64,000 nucleotides of DNA, taken from the NCBI RefSeq assembly GCF_006351965.1, contig NZ_CP040932.1:1054001-1118000 (forward strand). The letters run 5' to 3'. The stretch is from Oceanicola sp. D3 (GTDB lineage: Bacteria > Pseudomonadota > Alphaproteobacteria > Rhodobacterales > Rhodobacteraceae). Shown here piece after piece: positions 1 through 9,163 of the stretch. The translations under genes were made by a program, and so were the position numbers. Positions within the stretch are counted from its first letter, which is position 1; every line of letters starts with the position of its first letter. Under the pieces are notes generated by a model, which ran no database searches, was not told the origin of the DNA, and saw only the letters and a list, made by a program, of their open reading frames with translations.

Positions 1-49
1 CTGCACTGGACGAGGCCGAAAACGGCCCGCCACGACGGGGAGGACGACC

Positions 50-1927
50 ATGAGCTTTCAGAGCACCGCAGATCTGCGCGCGATCGAAAACCAGATGACC
101 TGGGAAGAGCGGGGCATGCCCGCCACGATCTACGATTTCATCTCGGCCACCAAGGCCAAGCACGGCGCGCGCCCTGCGCTCAGCTACCAGATCTTCTCCG
201 ACCCCGGTGCCAAGGCCGAAACCCTCAGCTGGAACGAGCTGCACGCCAAAACCACGCAGGCCGCCAACCTCTTCCGGTCGCTGGGCGTTGGCCCCAACGA
301 CACCGTCGCCTACCTGCTGCCCAACGCCAATGAAACCGTGGTCACCCTGCTCGGCGGCGCGGTGGCGGGTATCGTCAACCCGATCAACCCGCTGCTGGAG
401 CCCGATCACATCGCCGCCATCCTGCGCCAGACCGGCGCCAAGGTGCTGGTGACGATGAAGAGCTTCCCCAAGTCCGACGTGGCCCAGAAGGCGGCCGAGG
501 CCGTCAAGCATGCGCCGAACGTCACCACCGTGCTCGAGGTCGACCTGCTGCGCTACGTCACCGGGCTGAAAAAGTTCATCATCCCCTTCATCCGCCCCAA
601 GGTCGACCACGGCCACCACGCCAATGTGATGGATTTCAACGCCGAGCTGGCCAAGCAGCGCCCGGATGCGCTGGAGTTCCCCGACCCCAAGGAAGACCGC
701 GTCGCCGCCTATTTCCACACCGGCGGCACCACCGGCATGCCCAAGGTGGCCCAGCACAAGGTCTCGGGTATGGTCTACAACGGCTGGATCGGCCACGAAC
801 TGCTCTTCACCGAGCAGGATAACGTGCTCTGCCCGCTGCCGCTGTTCCACGTCTTCGCCTGCCACGTCATCTTCATGGCCGCCATCGCCAGCGGCATGCA
901 TGTCGTCTTCCCCACCCCCGCAGGCTATCGCGGCGACGGGGTGTTCGATAATTTCTGGAAGCTGATCGAACGCTGGAAAATCAGCTTCATCATCACCGTG
1001 CCCACCGCGCTCTCGGCGCTGATGCAGCGGCCCGTCGATGCCGATGTCTCCACCGTCAAAACCGCCTTCTCCGGCTCCTCGCCGCTGCCGGTCGAGCTGT
1101 TCAACCGCTTCGAAAAGGCCACCGGCGTCGAGGTGGTCGAGGGCTACGGGCTGACAGAATGCACCTGCCTCGTCTCCTGCAACCCGCCCTCGGGCGAAAA
1201 GAAGATCGGCTCCGTCGGCATCCCGTTTCCCTACACCGAGGTGAAAATCCTCTGTGACACGCCGGACGGGCCAACCGAATGCGGCACCGATGACGTGGGC
1301 GAAATCTGCGTGTCCTCCCCCGGCGTCTTCCCGGGCTCGACCTATACCGAGGAGGACAAGAACCACAAACTCTTCCACCACGATGTCTACCTGCGCACCG
1401 GCGATCTGGGCCGGATCGACGAAGAGGGCTACCTCTGGATCACCGGCCGCGCCAAGGATCTGATCATCCGCGGCGGCCACAACATCGACCCGGCAGAAAT
1501 CGAAGATGCACTGGCCGGTCACGAGGCGGTGGCCTTCGCAGGCGCCATCGGTCAGCCCGACGCCCATTCGGGCGAGCTGCCCTGCGCCTATGTCGAGCTG
1601 GTGAGCGGGGCCAATGTCACCGAGCAGGAGCTGATCGAATACGCCAACGAGCGCATCCACGAGCGCGCGGCCTACCCGAAATACCTCGAAATCCTGTCCG
1701 AACTGCCGAAAACGGCGGTGGGCAAGGTCTTCAAGCCCGACCTGCGGCGCATGGCGATCACCCGGATCTATAATGAGGCGCTCGAGGGCACCGGGGCGGA
1801 AGTCGCCGAAGTGGTCGAAGACAAGAAGCGCGGGCTCGTCGCCAAGCTGAAGAAAACCGGCCAGACCGACGAGGCCAGGGTGGCCGAAGCCCTCGGCAGC
1901 TTTACCCGCCCCTGGGACTGGGCGTGA
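50..1927 (+). CDS. Acyl-CoA synthetase (AMP-forming)
   Basis: A 625-residue ANL-superfamily enzyme that would activate a carboxylic acid to its acyl-AMP and then its CoA thioester in the cytoplasm. Visible motifs are the AMP-binding P-loop YFHTGGTTGMPK (about residue 223), GYGLTECT (about 366), the YLRTGDLGRIDEEGYLW / GRAKDLIIRGG hinge region (about 445-480) and the C-terminal PKTAVGKVFKPDLR with the catalytic lysine. The start is preceded by GGGGAGG with good spacing. Substrate cannot be read from sequence; the size and motifs suit a fatty-acid or aryl-acid CoA ligase. The next gene overlaps its stop as GTGA, so the two are probably co-translated. Confidence 0.92.
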   Translation: MSFQSTADLRAIENQMTWEERGMPATIYDFISATKAKHGARPALSYQIFSDPGAKAETLSWNELHAKTTQAANLFRSLGVGPNDTVAYLLPNANETVVTLLGGAVAGIVNPINPLLEPDHIAAILRQTGAKVLVTMKSFPKSDVAQKAAEAVKHAPNVTTVLEVDLLRYVTGLKKFIIPFIRPKVDHGHHANVMDFNAELAKQRPDALEFPDPKEDRVAAYFHTGGTTGMPKVAQHKVSGMVYNGWIGHELLFTEQDNVLCPLPLFHVFACHVIFMAAIASGMHVVFPTPAGYRGDGVFDNFWKLIERWKISFIITVPTALSALMQRPVDADVSTVKTAFSGSSPLPVELFNRFEKATGVEVVEGYGLTECTCLVSCNPPSGEKKIGSVGIPFPYTEVKILCDTPDGPTECGTDDVGEICVSSPGVFPGSTYTEEDKNHKLFHHDVYLRTGDLGRIDEEGYLWITGRAKDLIIRGGHNIDPAEIEDALAGHEAVAFAGAIGQPDAHSGELPCAYVELVSGANVTEQELIEYANERIHERAAYPKYLEILSELPKTAVGKVFKPDLRRMAITRIYNEALEGTGAEVAEVVEDKKRGLVAKLKKTGQTDEARVAEALGSFTRPWDWA

Positions 1928-2664
1928 GCCTCACCTTCGACGAAGCCACGTTCGGCGCGCTCAACGCCGAGGGCTACGACGAAGGCATATTACCGGACAC
2001 ACTGGAAGACAGCGTCGCGCTTATCTCTGGGCTGGCGGGGCAGGGAAGGGTGCTGGAATTCGCCATCGGCACCGGGCGCGTCGCCCTGCCGCTGGCCGCA
2101 CGCGGGCACGTCGTTGCGGGCATCGAAGGCGCGCCCGAGATGGTCGAGAAGCTGCGCGCCAAGCCGGGCGGGGAGGCGCTGGAGGTGTTGGTGGGCGACA
2201 TGGCCGAGGCCCGGGTGCCGGGCGAGTTTTCCCATGCCTTCCTCGTCTTCAACACGCTCTTCAACCTCACCACGCAGGAGGCGCAGGTGCGCCTCTTCGC
2301 CAATGCCGCGCGTCACCTGGAGCCGGGCGGCAGCTTCCTGGTCGAAGCCTTCGTGCCCGACCTCGCCGGGTTCACAAACGGCCAGCGCGTTTCCACCAAG
2401 GCGATGGACATGGAGAGCGCCATGATCGAGGCCGCCACATGGGACGCGGTGAACCAACGGCTCGACATGCAGCGCATCCATATCAGCGCCGAAGGCAACC
2501 GCCTCGTGCCGCTGGTGATGCGCGTCGCCGCCCCGCCCGAGATCGACCTGATGGCCCGCCTCGCCGGCCTCATGCTGGAGCACCGCTGGGGCGGCTGGGC
2601 CCGCGAGCCCTTCACCGCCGACAGCCGGATGCATGTTTCGCTCTATCGCAAGCCTGCCGCCTGA
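1924..2664 (+). CDS. Class I SAM-dependent methyltransferase
   Basis: A 246-residue Rossmann-fold methyltransferase. Motif I is VLEFAIGTGRVALPLA (about residue 43), followed by an acidic residue at the end of strand 2 (VVAGIEGAPEMVEKL) and a motif-III-like EPGGSFLVEAFVPD region. The GTG start overlaps the acyl-CoA synthetase stop codon (GTGA), pointing to one transcript with translational coupling. The methyl acceptor is unknown; nothing beyond the cofactor fold is recognisable. It converges on the TssC-like gene with a 36-bp gap. Confidence 0.82.
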   Translation: MSLTFDEATFGALNAEGYDEGILPDTLEDSVALISGLAGQGRVLEFAIGTGRVALPLAARGHVVAGIEGAPEMVEKLRAKPGGEALEVLVGDMAEARVPGEFSHAFLVFNTLFNLTTQEAQVRLFANAARHLEPGGSFLVEAFVPDLAGFTNGQRVSTKAMDMESAMIEAATWDAVNQRLDMQRIHISAEGNRLVPLVMRVAAPPEIDLMARLAGLMLEHRWGGWAREPFTADSRMHVSLYRKPAA

Positions 2665-2700
2665 GGCCCGACGCGATCCAATTGAGCGCCTTGCGGCGCA

Positions 2701-4113
2701 TTACATGTTTTGTCTGGCGCTCGGCGGCGGCTGGTGCGCTTTGAACGGCAAGGTTAGCTCCAACGGCACCGGGCTGGCCCCGCCCTCCAGCCTGTGCCCC
2801 GGTGTCATCACCAGCCGTGCTCTTGCGGCCTCTCCCGGCGCGACGTCGAAACTCACCGCCTGCAACGGATGGCGCGCCATCTCCTCGGCGGTCATCGCCC
2901 CGATATCCGCCCGCACCTGCCCGGCGAACCAGCCGCGCACCCGCGCCTCGAAGCGCTCCGCCGCCTCGCCCTCGGGCGCATCGGCGGCCATCCGCATCAC
3001 GTGCTGGGCATAGCGGGTGGCGAAGAGCAGGTAGGGCAGGCGGCTGAGAACCCGCGCGTCCCCATCGGGCGGCAGCGCCAGCGTCTGCGCGCCGAAGAAG
3101 CAGGCCGCCATCTGCCCCTTGCTCCTCAACGCTGCCGCCAGTCCGAGCCGCGCCAGATGCGCCTCCTGCCGTTCGTCCAGATTGACCTCGACGGGCGAAA
3201 GCCCCGCCGCCCCGGTTTGCGGCAGCCACTCCACCAGCCCACCGCCCTCCTGCCCGCGAATCTCCGTGGCCCAGCCGTGCACGGCGACCGAACGCGCGAT
3301 GTTGGCCGCCATGGCGTGAGCCGGGTTGACCCAGCAGGGCGGGCCGGCCTCTTCGAAGACGAAAGCCTCGACCGGGGCAGTCCTGTCACCCCAGGGCAGG
3401 CGGCCAAGAAGGCCGGGCAGGCCGAGGCAGAGATAGCGGCTCTCCGGCCGGTCCCGCAGCGCCCGCCACTCCGCGTGCCCGGGCCCGTCGAAGGCAGTTT
3501 CCAGCACGTCCCAGCGCGGCACCGTCCCGCCTTTGAACAGCGTCAACGCCGCCTGCGTCAGCACCGGCATCTGGCAGGCCGCGCCGAGCCGGGCCAGCGC
3601 GGCGAGGCGTGGTGCGTCACGATGATCGAAGGCCCGGTCCACCACCAGCACGGCAAAGGGCACTGCGCCGGAGGTGGCATACACGCCGTCGAAGAGCAGC
3701 GCCTTGAGCCGCTCCGCCGCTGTGTCTAGCTCGTTTTCCGCCACGTCGAGCACCCTGAGCTGCACCAGTCCACCCGGCGGCAGCTGCCGCGCCAGCCCGG
3801 CCAGCCCGCGCCAGGTCCGCTCCAGCGCCCGCATCTCGGGGTGGGCGAGGATTTCGTTCACCTGGGCCGAAAGGGCTGCGTCGACCTCCCCGATGAGCGC
3901 ACGCAGCGTGGCTTCCGGGTCTGGGGAGACGCACGCGGGCCGCCGCAGCGCTTCCACCGCCAGCCTCTGGGTCAACCGTTCGATCATCGCCGCCCGCGCG
4001 GCTGTGGACTCCCGCGGCGGCGGTGCCCAGTCCAGCATCGCGGCAAACTCCGACAGGTCGGCAGCCTCCCCGTGCCGCCGCCCGCCGAACACCCTGCGCA
4101 AAAAGGCCCACAT
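2701..4113 (-). CDS. tssC: Orphan T6SS contractile sheath large-subunit (TssC-like) protein
   Basis: A 470-residue protein matching the TssC/VipB sheath family by eye: ALSAQVNEILAHPEMRALERTWRGLAGL (inter-subunit region), LVQLRVLDVAENEL, GAVPFAVLVVDRAFDH, ESRYLCLGLPGLLGRLPWG and NPAHAMAANIARSVAVHGWATEIRGQEGGG all occur in the usual order. TssC with TssB forms the contractile tail sheath. I start at the ATG at 4113 (MWAFLRRVF) because CCGGAGG lies 8 bases upstream; an earlier TTG at 4158 has no such site. No TssB, TssK or TssM lies in this window, so the gene is isolated. It may be a second sheath-like gene or a relict; a T6SS effector cassette lies about 30 kb away. Confidence 0.75.
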   Translation of the reverse strand: MWAFLRRVFGGRRHGEAADLSEFAAMLDWAPPPRESTAARAAMIERLTQRLAVEALRRPACVSPDPEATLRALIGEVDAALSAQVNEILAHPEMRALERTWRGLAGLARQLPPGGLVQLRVLDVAENELDTAAERLKALLFDGVYATSGAVPFAVLVVDRAFDHRDAPRLAALARLGAACQMPVLTQAALTLFKGGTVPRWDVLETAFDGPGHAEWRALRDRPESRYLCLGLPGLLGRLPWGDRTAPVEAFVFEEAGPPCWVNPAHAMAANIARSVAVHGWATEIRGQEGGGLVEWLPQTGAAGLSPVEVNLDERQEAHLARLGLAAALRSKGQMAACFFGAQTLALPPDGDARVLSRLPYLLFATRYAQHVMRMAADAPEGEAAERFEARVRGWFAGQVRADIGAMTAEEMARHPLQAVSFDVAPGEAARARLVMTPGHRLEGGASPVPLELTLPFKAHQPPPSARQNM

Positions 4114-4360
4114 CGCCAGCACCTCCGGCCCCCAGCCTGCGCCCACGGCCCGCGCCAATCAACCCCACCGATACCATCGGCTGCCTTGACCCCACCGCGC
4201 GCGCCATGCCCCCTCGCCACAGGTTTCCGGCCCGCCCCGCCTGTTTCCGATCCGCCCGCCCGGCGTGACGTTTCCGCCGCCTTCTTGGTCGGGGGCGGTG
4301 TTTTGCCCGGGGCAGGCCCGTGCGATAGAATGGGGCACAACAGGAGGAGAGCCAGCCGCG

Positions 4361-6037
4361 ATGAACAAGGCCAGCAGAGAGTTTGCCCGCCGCGATGCCA
4401 GCCAGCCCAAGGGGCGGCAGGTCGAGGAGGCGGCGCTGGAGGAGGTGACACGCCTGCTGGGCGACATGCCCCGCCGCCGCGACATGCTGATCGAGGCGCT
4501 GCACCTTATCCAGGACGGCTGCGGCCATCTCTCGGCAGCCAATCTCGCCGCGCTGGCCGAGCTGTTCCGACTGGCCCAGGCCGAGGTCTACGAGGTCGCC
4601 ACCTTCTACCACCACTTCGACGTGGTGAAGGAGGGCGAGGCCGCCCCCGCACCGGTCACCATCCGCGTCTGCGAGTCGCTCACCTGTTCGCTCGCCGGCT
4701 CTGCCAAGCTGATCGAAACCCTGCGCGCCAGCACCGACCCGGAGCGCATCCGCATCCAGCCCGTGCCCTGCATCGGGGCCTGTGATCGTGCCCCCGCCGG
4801 GCAGGTCGGCAAACGCGCTGTCGATCATGCCACGCCAGACAATCTGATCGAAGCCGCCACCGGCCCGCTCGACCCGGTGATCCCCGATTACGAGGGGCTG
4901 GAGGCCTACCGCGAGGGCGGCGGCTATGCTGTGTATGAGAAGGTCAGGGCGGGGGAGATCACCCCCGATGCCGCCATCGACACCATGTCCGATGCAGGTC
5001 TGCGCGGCCTCGGCGGCGCGGGCTTCCCGGCAGGCCGCAAATGGGGCTTTGTGCGCGGCTACGAAGGGCCCCGCCTGATGACGGTGAACGGCGACGAGGG
5101 CGAGCCCGGCACTTTCAAGGACCGTTGGTGGCTGGAGCGCAAACCCCACCGTATGCTGGAGGGCGCGCTGATCGCCGCCCATGTCGTCGGCTGTGAACGC
5201 ATCTACATCTACATGCGCGATGAATATCCGGCGGTGCTCGCCATCCTCAAAGCCGAGGTCGAGGCGCTCGAGCACGCGGGCCTCGCCCATGTGCCGATCG
5301 AAATCCGCCGTGGGGCGGGGGCCTATATCTGCGGCGAAGAGAGCGCGATGATCGAAAGCATCGAAGGCAAGCGCGGCCTCCCCCGCCACCGCCCGCCCTA
5401 CATCGCTGAAGTCGGCCTCTTTGGCCGCCCCACGCTCAACCACAATGTCGAAACCCTCGCTTGGGTGCCCGACATTCTCGCCAACGGCGCAGCATGGTTC
5501 GTCGATCAGGGCTATGGCCAAGACAACAACGGGCTACGCAGCTACTCCGTCTCGGGCCGCGTCGCCAATCCGGGCGTCAAACTCGCCCCCGCCGGCATCC
5601 CCCTGCAAGAGCTGATCGACACGCACTGCGGCGGCATGGCCCCCGGCCACACCCTCAAGGCCTTCCTCCCCGGCGGCGCCTCGGGTGGCATCTTCCCCGC
5701 CTCAGAGGCCCACCGCCCGCTCGACTTCGGAGAATTCGAGAAAGACGGCGGCTTCATGGGCTCCCACGCGGTGATGATCCTCTCTCAGGAGGACTCCGCC
5801 AAGGAGGCCGTGCTCAACCTCACCCATTTCTTCGAGCATGAAAGCTGCGGCCAATGCACCCCCTGCCGCTCAGGCACCGCCAAGGCGGCGGCAATCCTCG
5901 CGGGAGAAACCCCCTCGACAGACCTCCTGAACGACCTCATCACCGTGATGACAGACAGTTCCATCTGCGGCCTCGGCCAAGCGGCGGGCAATCCCATCCG
6001 CCACCTCATCCGCTACTTCCCGGAGGAACTGGCATGA
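4361..6037 (+). CDS. fdsB: NAD-dependent formate dehydrogenase, fused FdsG-FdsB (NuoE-NuoF-like) subunit
   Basis: A 558-residue electron-transfer subunit. Residues about 20-150 are a 24-kDa thioredoxin-fold domain with the [2Fe-2S] pattern C104ESLTC109 and C137IGAC141. The rest is a NuoF-like 51-kDa domain with the NADH/FMN glycine-rich stretch GLRGLGGAGFPAGRKW, the FMN loop NGDEGEPGTFKDR, and the [4Fe-4S] motif SCGQCTPC plus a distal cysteine in SSICGLG. It would pass electrons from formate oxidation via FMN to NAD. In many bacteria these two domains are separate proteins (FdsG, FdsB). The ATG at 4361 follows AGGAGG 13 bases upstream. fdsA follows after a 259-bp gap. Confidence 0.9.
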   Translation: MNKASREFARRDASQPKGRQVEEAALEEVTRLLGDMPRRRDMLIEALHLIQDGCGHLSAANLAALAELFRLAQAEVYEVATFYHHFDVVKEGEAAPAPVTIRVCESLTCSLAGSAKLIETLRASTDPERIRIQPVPCIGACDRAPAGQVGKRAVDHATPDNLIEAATGPLDPVIPDYEGLEAYREGGGYAVYEKVRAGEITPDAAIDTMSDAGLRGLGGAGFPAGRKWGFVRGYEGPRLMTVNGDEGEPGTFKDRWWLERKPHRMLEGALIAAHVVGCERIYIYMRDEYPAVLAILKAEVEALEHAGLAHVPIEIRRGAGAYICGEESAMIESIEGKRGLPRHRPPYIAEVGLFGRPTLNHNVETLAWVPDILANGAAWFVDQGYGQDNNGLRSYSVSGRVANPGVKLAPAGIPLQELIDTHCGGMAPGHTLKAFLPGGASGGIFPASEAHRPLDFGEFEKDGGFMGSHAVMILSQEDSAKEAVLNLTHFFEHESCGQCTPCRSGTAKAAAILAGETPSTDLLNDLITVMTDSSICGLGQAAGNPIRHLIRYFPEELA

Positions 6038-6047
6038 GCCCCCGTAG

Positions 6048-6066
6048 GGTGGGCAATCTGCCCACC
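6048..6066. repeat. REP-like palindrome, copy 1
   Basis: GGTGGGCAATCTGCCCACC forms an 8-bp perfect stem around the loop ATC. It begins 11 bases after the fdsB stop codon. Identical 19-mers occur at 28149-28167 and 40197-40215; copies 1 and 3 share the extra prefix GTAG. This suggests a dispersed intergenic element, possibly acting as a 3' RNA-stabilising or terminating hairpin. The remainder of the 259-bp gap to fdsA is GC-rich with no other gene I can support. Confidence 0.8.
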
Positions 6067-6296
6067 ACCCGTTCCCCCCACGCGCACCCCAAGCCGGGCA
6101 GCGCCGGCCCGCGGGTTGGCGCACCAACGCCCGTTCGTGGCACTTTATGGTTCAGCGTTCATCTTCCCGCCGAGGTTGCCCCCGGCCTCACCGAAGCGTC
6201 GACCCGGGCGGCGGGCCGGCGCTGCCCGGCGCCTTACGGCGCGCACCGGGCGGGCACCACTCGCAACCAGAACACGCTCCAACCGGAGACCCCCCA

Positions 6297-9095
6297 ATGA
6301 AAGACCTCCCCACCACCGTCAGCTTCACCCTCGACGGCAAGGATGTCACCGCCGAGGCGCATGAAACCATCTGGCAGGTCGCCAAGCGTGAAGGCACCGC
6401 CATCCCGCACCTCTGCTACAAGGACGATCCGGAATACCGCTCCGACGGCAACTGCCGCGCCTGCATGGTGGAAATCGAGGGCGAGCGCACCCTTGCCGCC
6501 TCCTGCAAGCGCCGCGTCTCCGAAGGGCTCAAGGTCCAAACCGGCACCGACCGCGTCAAAACCAACCGCCGCCTCGTCTTCGACCTGCTCGCCTCCGACA
6601 TGCCCTCGCGCGACACCTCGCCAGACCCCGAAGCCCACTTCTGGTCCCAGGCCGAACTCGCTGGCCTGCAAGACACCCACTTCCCCTCAACCCGCCCCGG
6701 CGCCAAATCCGAAATCCCGGTCGACTCCATCTTCCGCGACGCCTCCCACCCCTCCATCGCCGTCAACCTTGATGCCTGCATCTCCTGCACCCTCTGCGAG
6801 CGCGCCTGCCGCGACGTGCAGGTGAACGACGTCATCGGCATGGCCTCGCGCGGCACCCACAACCTCCCCGTCTTCGACCAGGCCGACCCGATGGGCCTCT
6901 CCTCCTGCGTCGCCTGCGGCGAATGCGTGCAGGCCTGCCCCACCGGCGCGCTGATGGAAAAGACCCTGCTCAACGACGAGGCTACCAAGCGCACCGAATA
7001 CGCCGAGAAAAAGGTCGAAAGCGTCTGCCCCTTCTGCGGCGTCGGCTGCCAAACCGAACTCTCCGTGAAGGACGGCAAGATCATCCAGGTCGAAGGCCGC
7101 AAAGGCCCCGCCAACCGCGGCAAGCTCTGCATCAAGGGCCGCTTCGGCTATGACTACGTGCTCTCCCCCGAGCGCCTCACCAAGCCCCTGATCCGCCGCG
7201 ACGACGCGCCGAAAGACGCCAAGGCCGAGCTTTCCACTGACCGCATCCACGAGGTCTTCCGCGAGGCCACATGGGAAGAGGCGCTGCAAAAAGCCTCAGG
7301 CGGCCTGAAAACCATCATCGACCGTGACGGTGGCGCGGCGCTGGCAGGCTTCGGCTCCGCCAAGGGCACCAACGAAGAGGCCTACCTCTTCCAGAAGCTC
7401 GTGCGCCAAGGCTTCGGCACCAACAACGTCGATCACTGCACCCGCCTCTGCCACGCCTCCTCCGTGGCCGCGCTGATGGAAGGCGTCGGCTCCGGCGCCG
7501 TCTCCGCTCCCTTCACCGATGCCGAAAAGTCCGACTGCATCATCATCATCGGCGCCCGCCCCGAGCAAAACCACCCGGTCGCCGCGACCTACTTCAAACA
7601 GGCCGCCAAAAACGGCGCGACCCTCATCGTGATGGACCCGCGCTCCCAACGCCTCATGCGCCACGCCACCCACGGCGTCATCTTCAAGCCGGGCCGCGAC
7701 GTGGCGCTCTTGAACGCGATGATCCACACGATCATCGAAGAGGGGCTGACGGATGAGCAGTATATCCAAGGCAACACCTCCGGCTTCGAGGCGCTGAAAG
7801 AAAAGGTCAAAGGCTTCACGCCGGAAGAGATGGCCCCGATCTGCGGCGTCGATGCCGACGAAATCCGCACCATCGCCCGCGCCTTCGCGCGTGCCGAACG
7901 CGGCATCATCTTCTGGGGCATGGGCATCTCCCAGCACGTCCACGGCACCGACAACTCCCGCTGCCTCATCGCCCTCTCGCTGATCACCGGCCACGTCGGC
8001 CGCCCCGGCACCGGCCTGCACCCGCTGCGCGGGCAAAACAACGTGCAGGGCGCCTCCGACGCGGGCCTGATCCCCATGTTCTACCCCGATTACAAATCGG
8101 TGGAAGCCCCCGAGCTGATCGAAAAATACGAAGACGCCTGGGGCCGCCCGCTTGACCATGTGCGGGGCCTCACCGTGGTCGAGATCATGCACGCCATCCA
8201 TGACGGCGACATCAAGGGCATGTATGTGCAGGGCGAAAACCCGGCCATGTCCGACCCAGACCAGCACCACGCCCGCGCCGCGCTGGCCAGCCTCGAACAC
8301 CTCGTCGTGCAGGATATCTTCTTCACCGAAACCGCATGGCACGCCGACGTGATCCTGCCCGCCTCCTCGCAGGCCGAGAAACTGGGCACCTACACCAACT
8401 CCAACCGGCAGGTCCAACTCGGCCGCCCCGTGCTGCCGCCCCCCGGCGAGGCCCGGCAGGATTGGGAGCTGATCCGCGATGTCGCCAATGGCATCGGCTG
8501 CGGCTGGACCTACACCGATGTGCCCGAGGTTTACGCCGAAATGGCCGCCCTCATGCCCTCGCTCGCCAACATCAGCTGGGAGCGGATCGAGCGCGAAGGC
8601 TCCGTCACCTACCCGGCAGCGGCAGAGGACGAGCCCGGGCAGGAGGTCATCTTCACCGAGGGCTTCCCCACCGAAGATGGCCGCGCCCGCATCGTCCCGA
8701 CCGACCTCGTCCCGCCCGACGAGCTGCCCGATGACGAGTTCCCGCTGGTGCTCACCACCGGCCGCCTTCTGGAGCATTGGCACACCGGCGCTATGACCCG
8801 CACCAGCCACGCGCTCAACGCACAAGAGCCGGAGCCGGTGGTGTCGATGCACCCGCGCGACATTGGCCGCATGGGTTTTGAGCGTGGCCAGCAAGTCACG
8901 GTCGAAACCCGCCGCGGCGACATCACCCTCACCCTTCGGGCTGACCGGGATGTTACACAGGGCATGCTCTTCATCCCCTTCTGCTTCCGCGACGCGCCCG
9001 CCAACTTCCTGACGAACCCAAGCCTCGACCCCTTCGGCAAGATCCCCGAGTTCAAGTTCGCCGCCGCCCGCATCCGCGCCGCCGAAAGCGCATAG
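6297..9095 (+). CDS. fdsA: Formate dehydrogenase alpha subunit, molybdopterin- and Fe-S-containing
   Basis: A 932-residue catalytic subunit oxidising formate to CO2. The N-terminal ferredoxin domain carries C40, C53, C56 and C70 for [2Fe-2S]. It is followed by CISCTLCERAC and CVACGECVQAC ferredoxin motifs, then CPFCGVGC, the [4Fe-4S] start of the bis-MGD domain. The active-site position is cysteine rather than selenocysteine (DHCTRLCHASS, near residue 380). A MopB C-terminal domain (TTGRLLEHWHTGAMTR onward) ends the protein. The ATG at 6297 with GGAG upstream fits the start of the ferredoxin domain; an upstream in-frame extension to 6147 has no homologous character. Usual partners FdsC and FdsD are not adjacent. 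Confidence 0.95.
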   Translation: MKDLPTTVSFTLDGKDVTAEAHETIWQVAKREGTAIPHLCYKDDPEYRSDGNCRACMVEIEGERTLAASCKRRVSEGLKVQTGTDRVKTNRRLVFDLLASDMPSRDTSPDPEAHFWSQAELAGLQDTHFPSTRPGAKSEIPVDSIFRDASHPSIAVNLDACISCTLCERACRDVQVNDVIGMASRGTHNLPVFDQADPMGLSSCVACGECVQACPTGALMEKTLLNDEATKRTEYAEKKVESVCPFCGVGCQTELSVKDGKIIQVEGRKGPANRGKLCIKGRFGYDYVLSPERLTKPLIRRDDAPKDAKAELSTDRIHEVFREATWEEALQKASGGLKTIIDRDGGAALAGFGSAKGTNEEAYLFQKLVRQGFGTNNVDHCTRLCHASSVAALMEGVGSGAVSAPFTDAEKSDCIIIIGARPEQNHPVAATYFKQAAKNGATLIVMDPRSQRLMRHATHGVIFKPGRDVALLNAMIHTIIEEGLTDEQYIQGNTSGFEALKEKVKGFTPEEMAPICGVDADEIRTIARAFARAERGIIFWGMGISQHVHGTDNSRCLIALSLITGHVGRPGTGLHPLRGQNNVQGASDAGLIPMFYPDYKSVEAPELIEKYEDAWGRPLDHVRGLTVVEIMHAIHDGDIKGMYVQGENPAMSDPDQHHARAALASLEHLVVQDIFFTETAWHADVILPASSQAEKLGTYTNSNRQVQLGRPVLPPPGEARQDWELIRDVANGIGCGWTYTDVPEVYAEMAALMPSLANISWERIEREGSVTYPAAAEDEPGQEVIFTEGFPTEDGRARIVPTDLVPPDELPDDEFPLVLTTGRLLEHWHTGAMTRTSHALNAQEPEPVVSMHPRDIGRMGFERGQQVTVETRRGDITLTLRADRDVTQGMLFIPFCFRDAPANFLTNPSLDPFGKIPEFKFAAARIRAAESA

Positions 9096-9124
9096 AAAAA
9101 GGGCAGGGGCCTCGGCCCCCGCCC
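9096..9124 (-). terminator. Intrinsic terminator downstream of the fasciclin gene
   Basis: On the minus strand GGGC-GGGGGCC and its complement form a strong GC stem (with one mismatch), followed by TTTTT (plus-strand AAAAA at 9096-9100). It lies 40 bases after the stop of the minus-strand fasciclin gene and directly behind the fdsA stop, so it may also slow plus-strand transcription. Confidence 0.75.
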
Positions 9125-9163
9125 TTCGCATCGCTGCAGCCTATCGGCGCCGTGGTGGCAGGC

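Noticed and set aside
3617-5521. A 634-residue open frame on the minus strand across tssC and fdsB
   Set aside because: It is antisense to fdsB over most of its length, has low-complexity Ala/Gly/Arg-rich sequence and no motif. Long shadow frames are common at this GC content.
7296-9131. A 611-residue minus-strand frame opposite fdsA
   Set aside because: fdsA is an unmistakable gene on the other strand; the antisense product is repetitive and has no domain.
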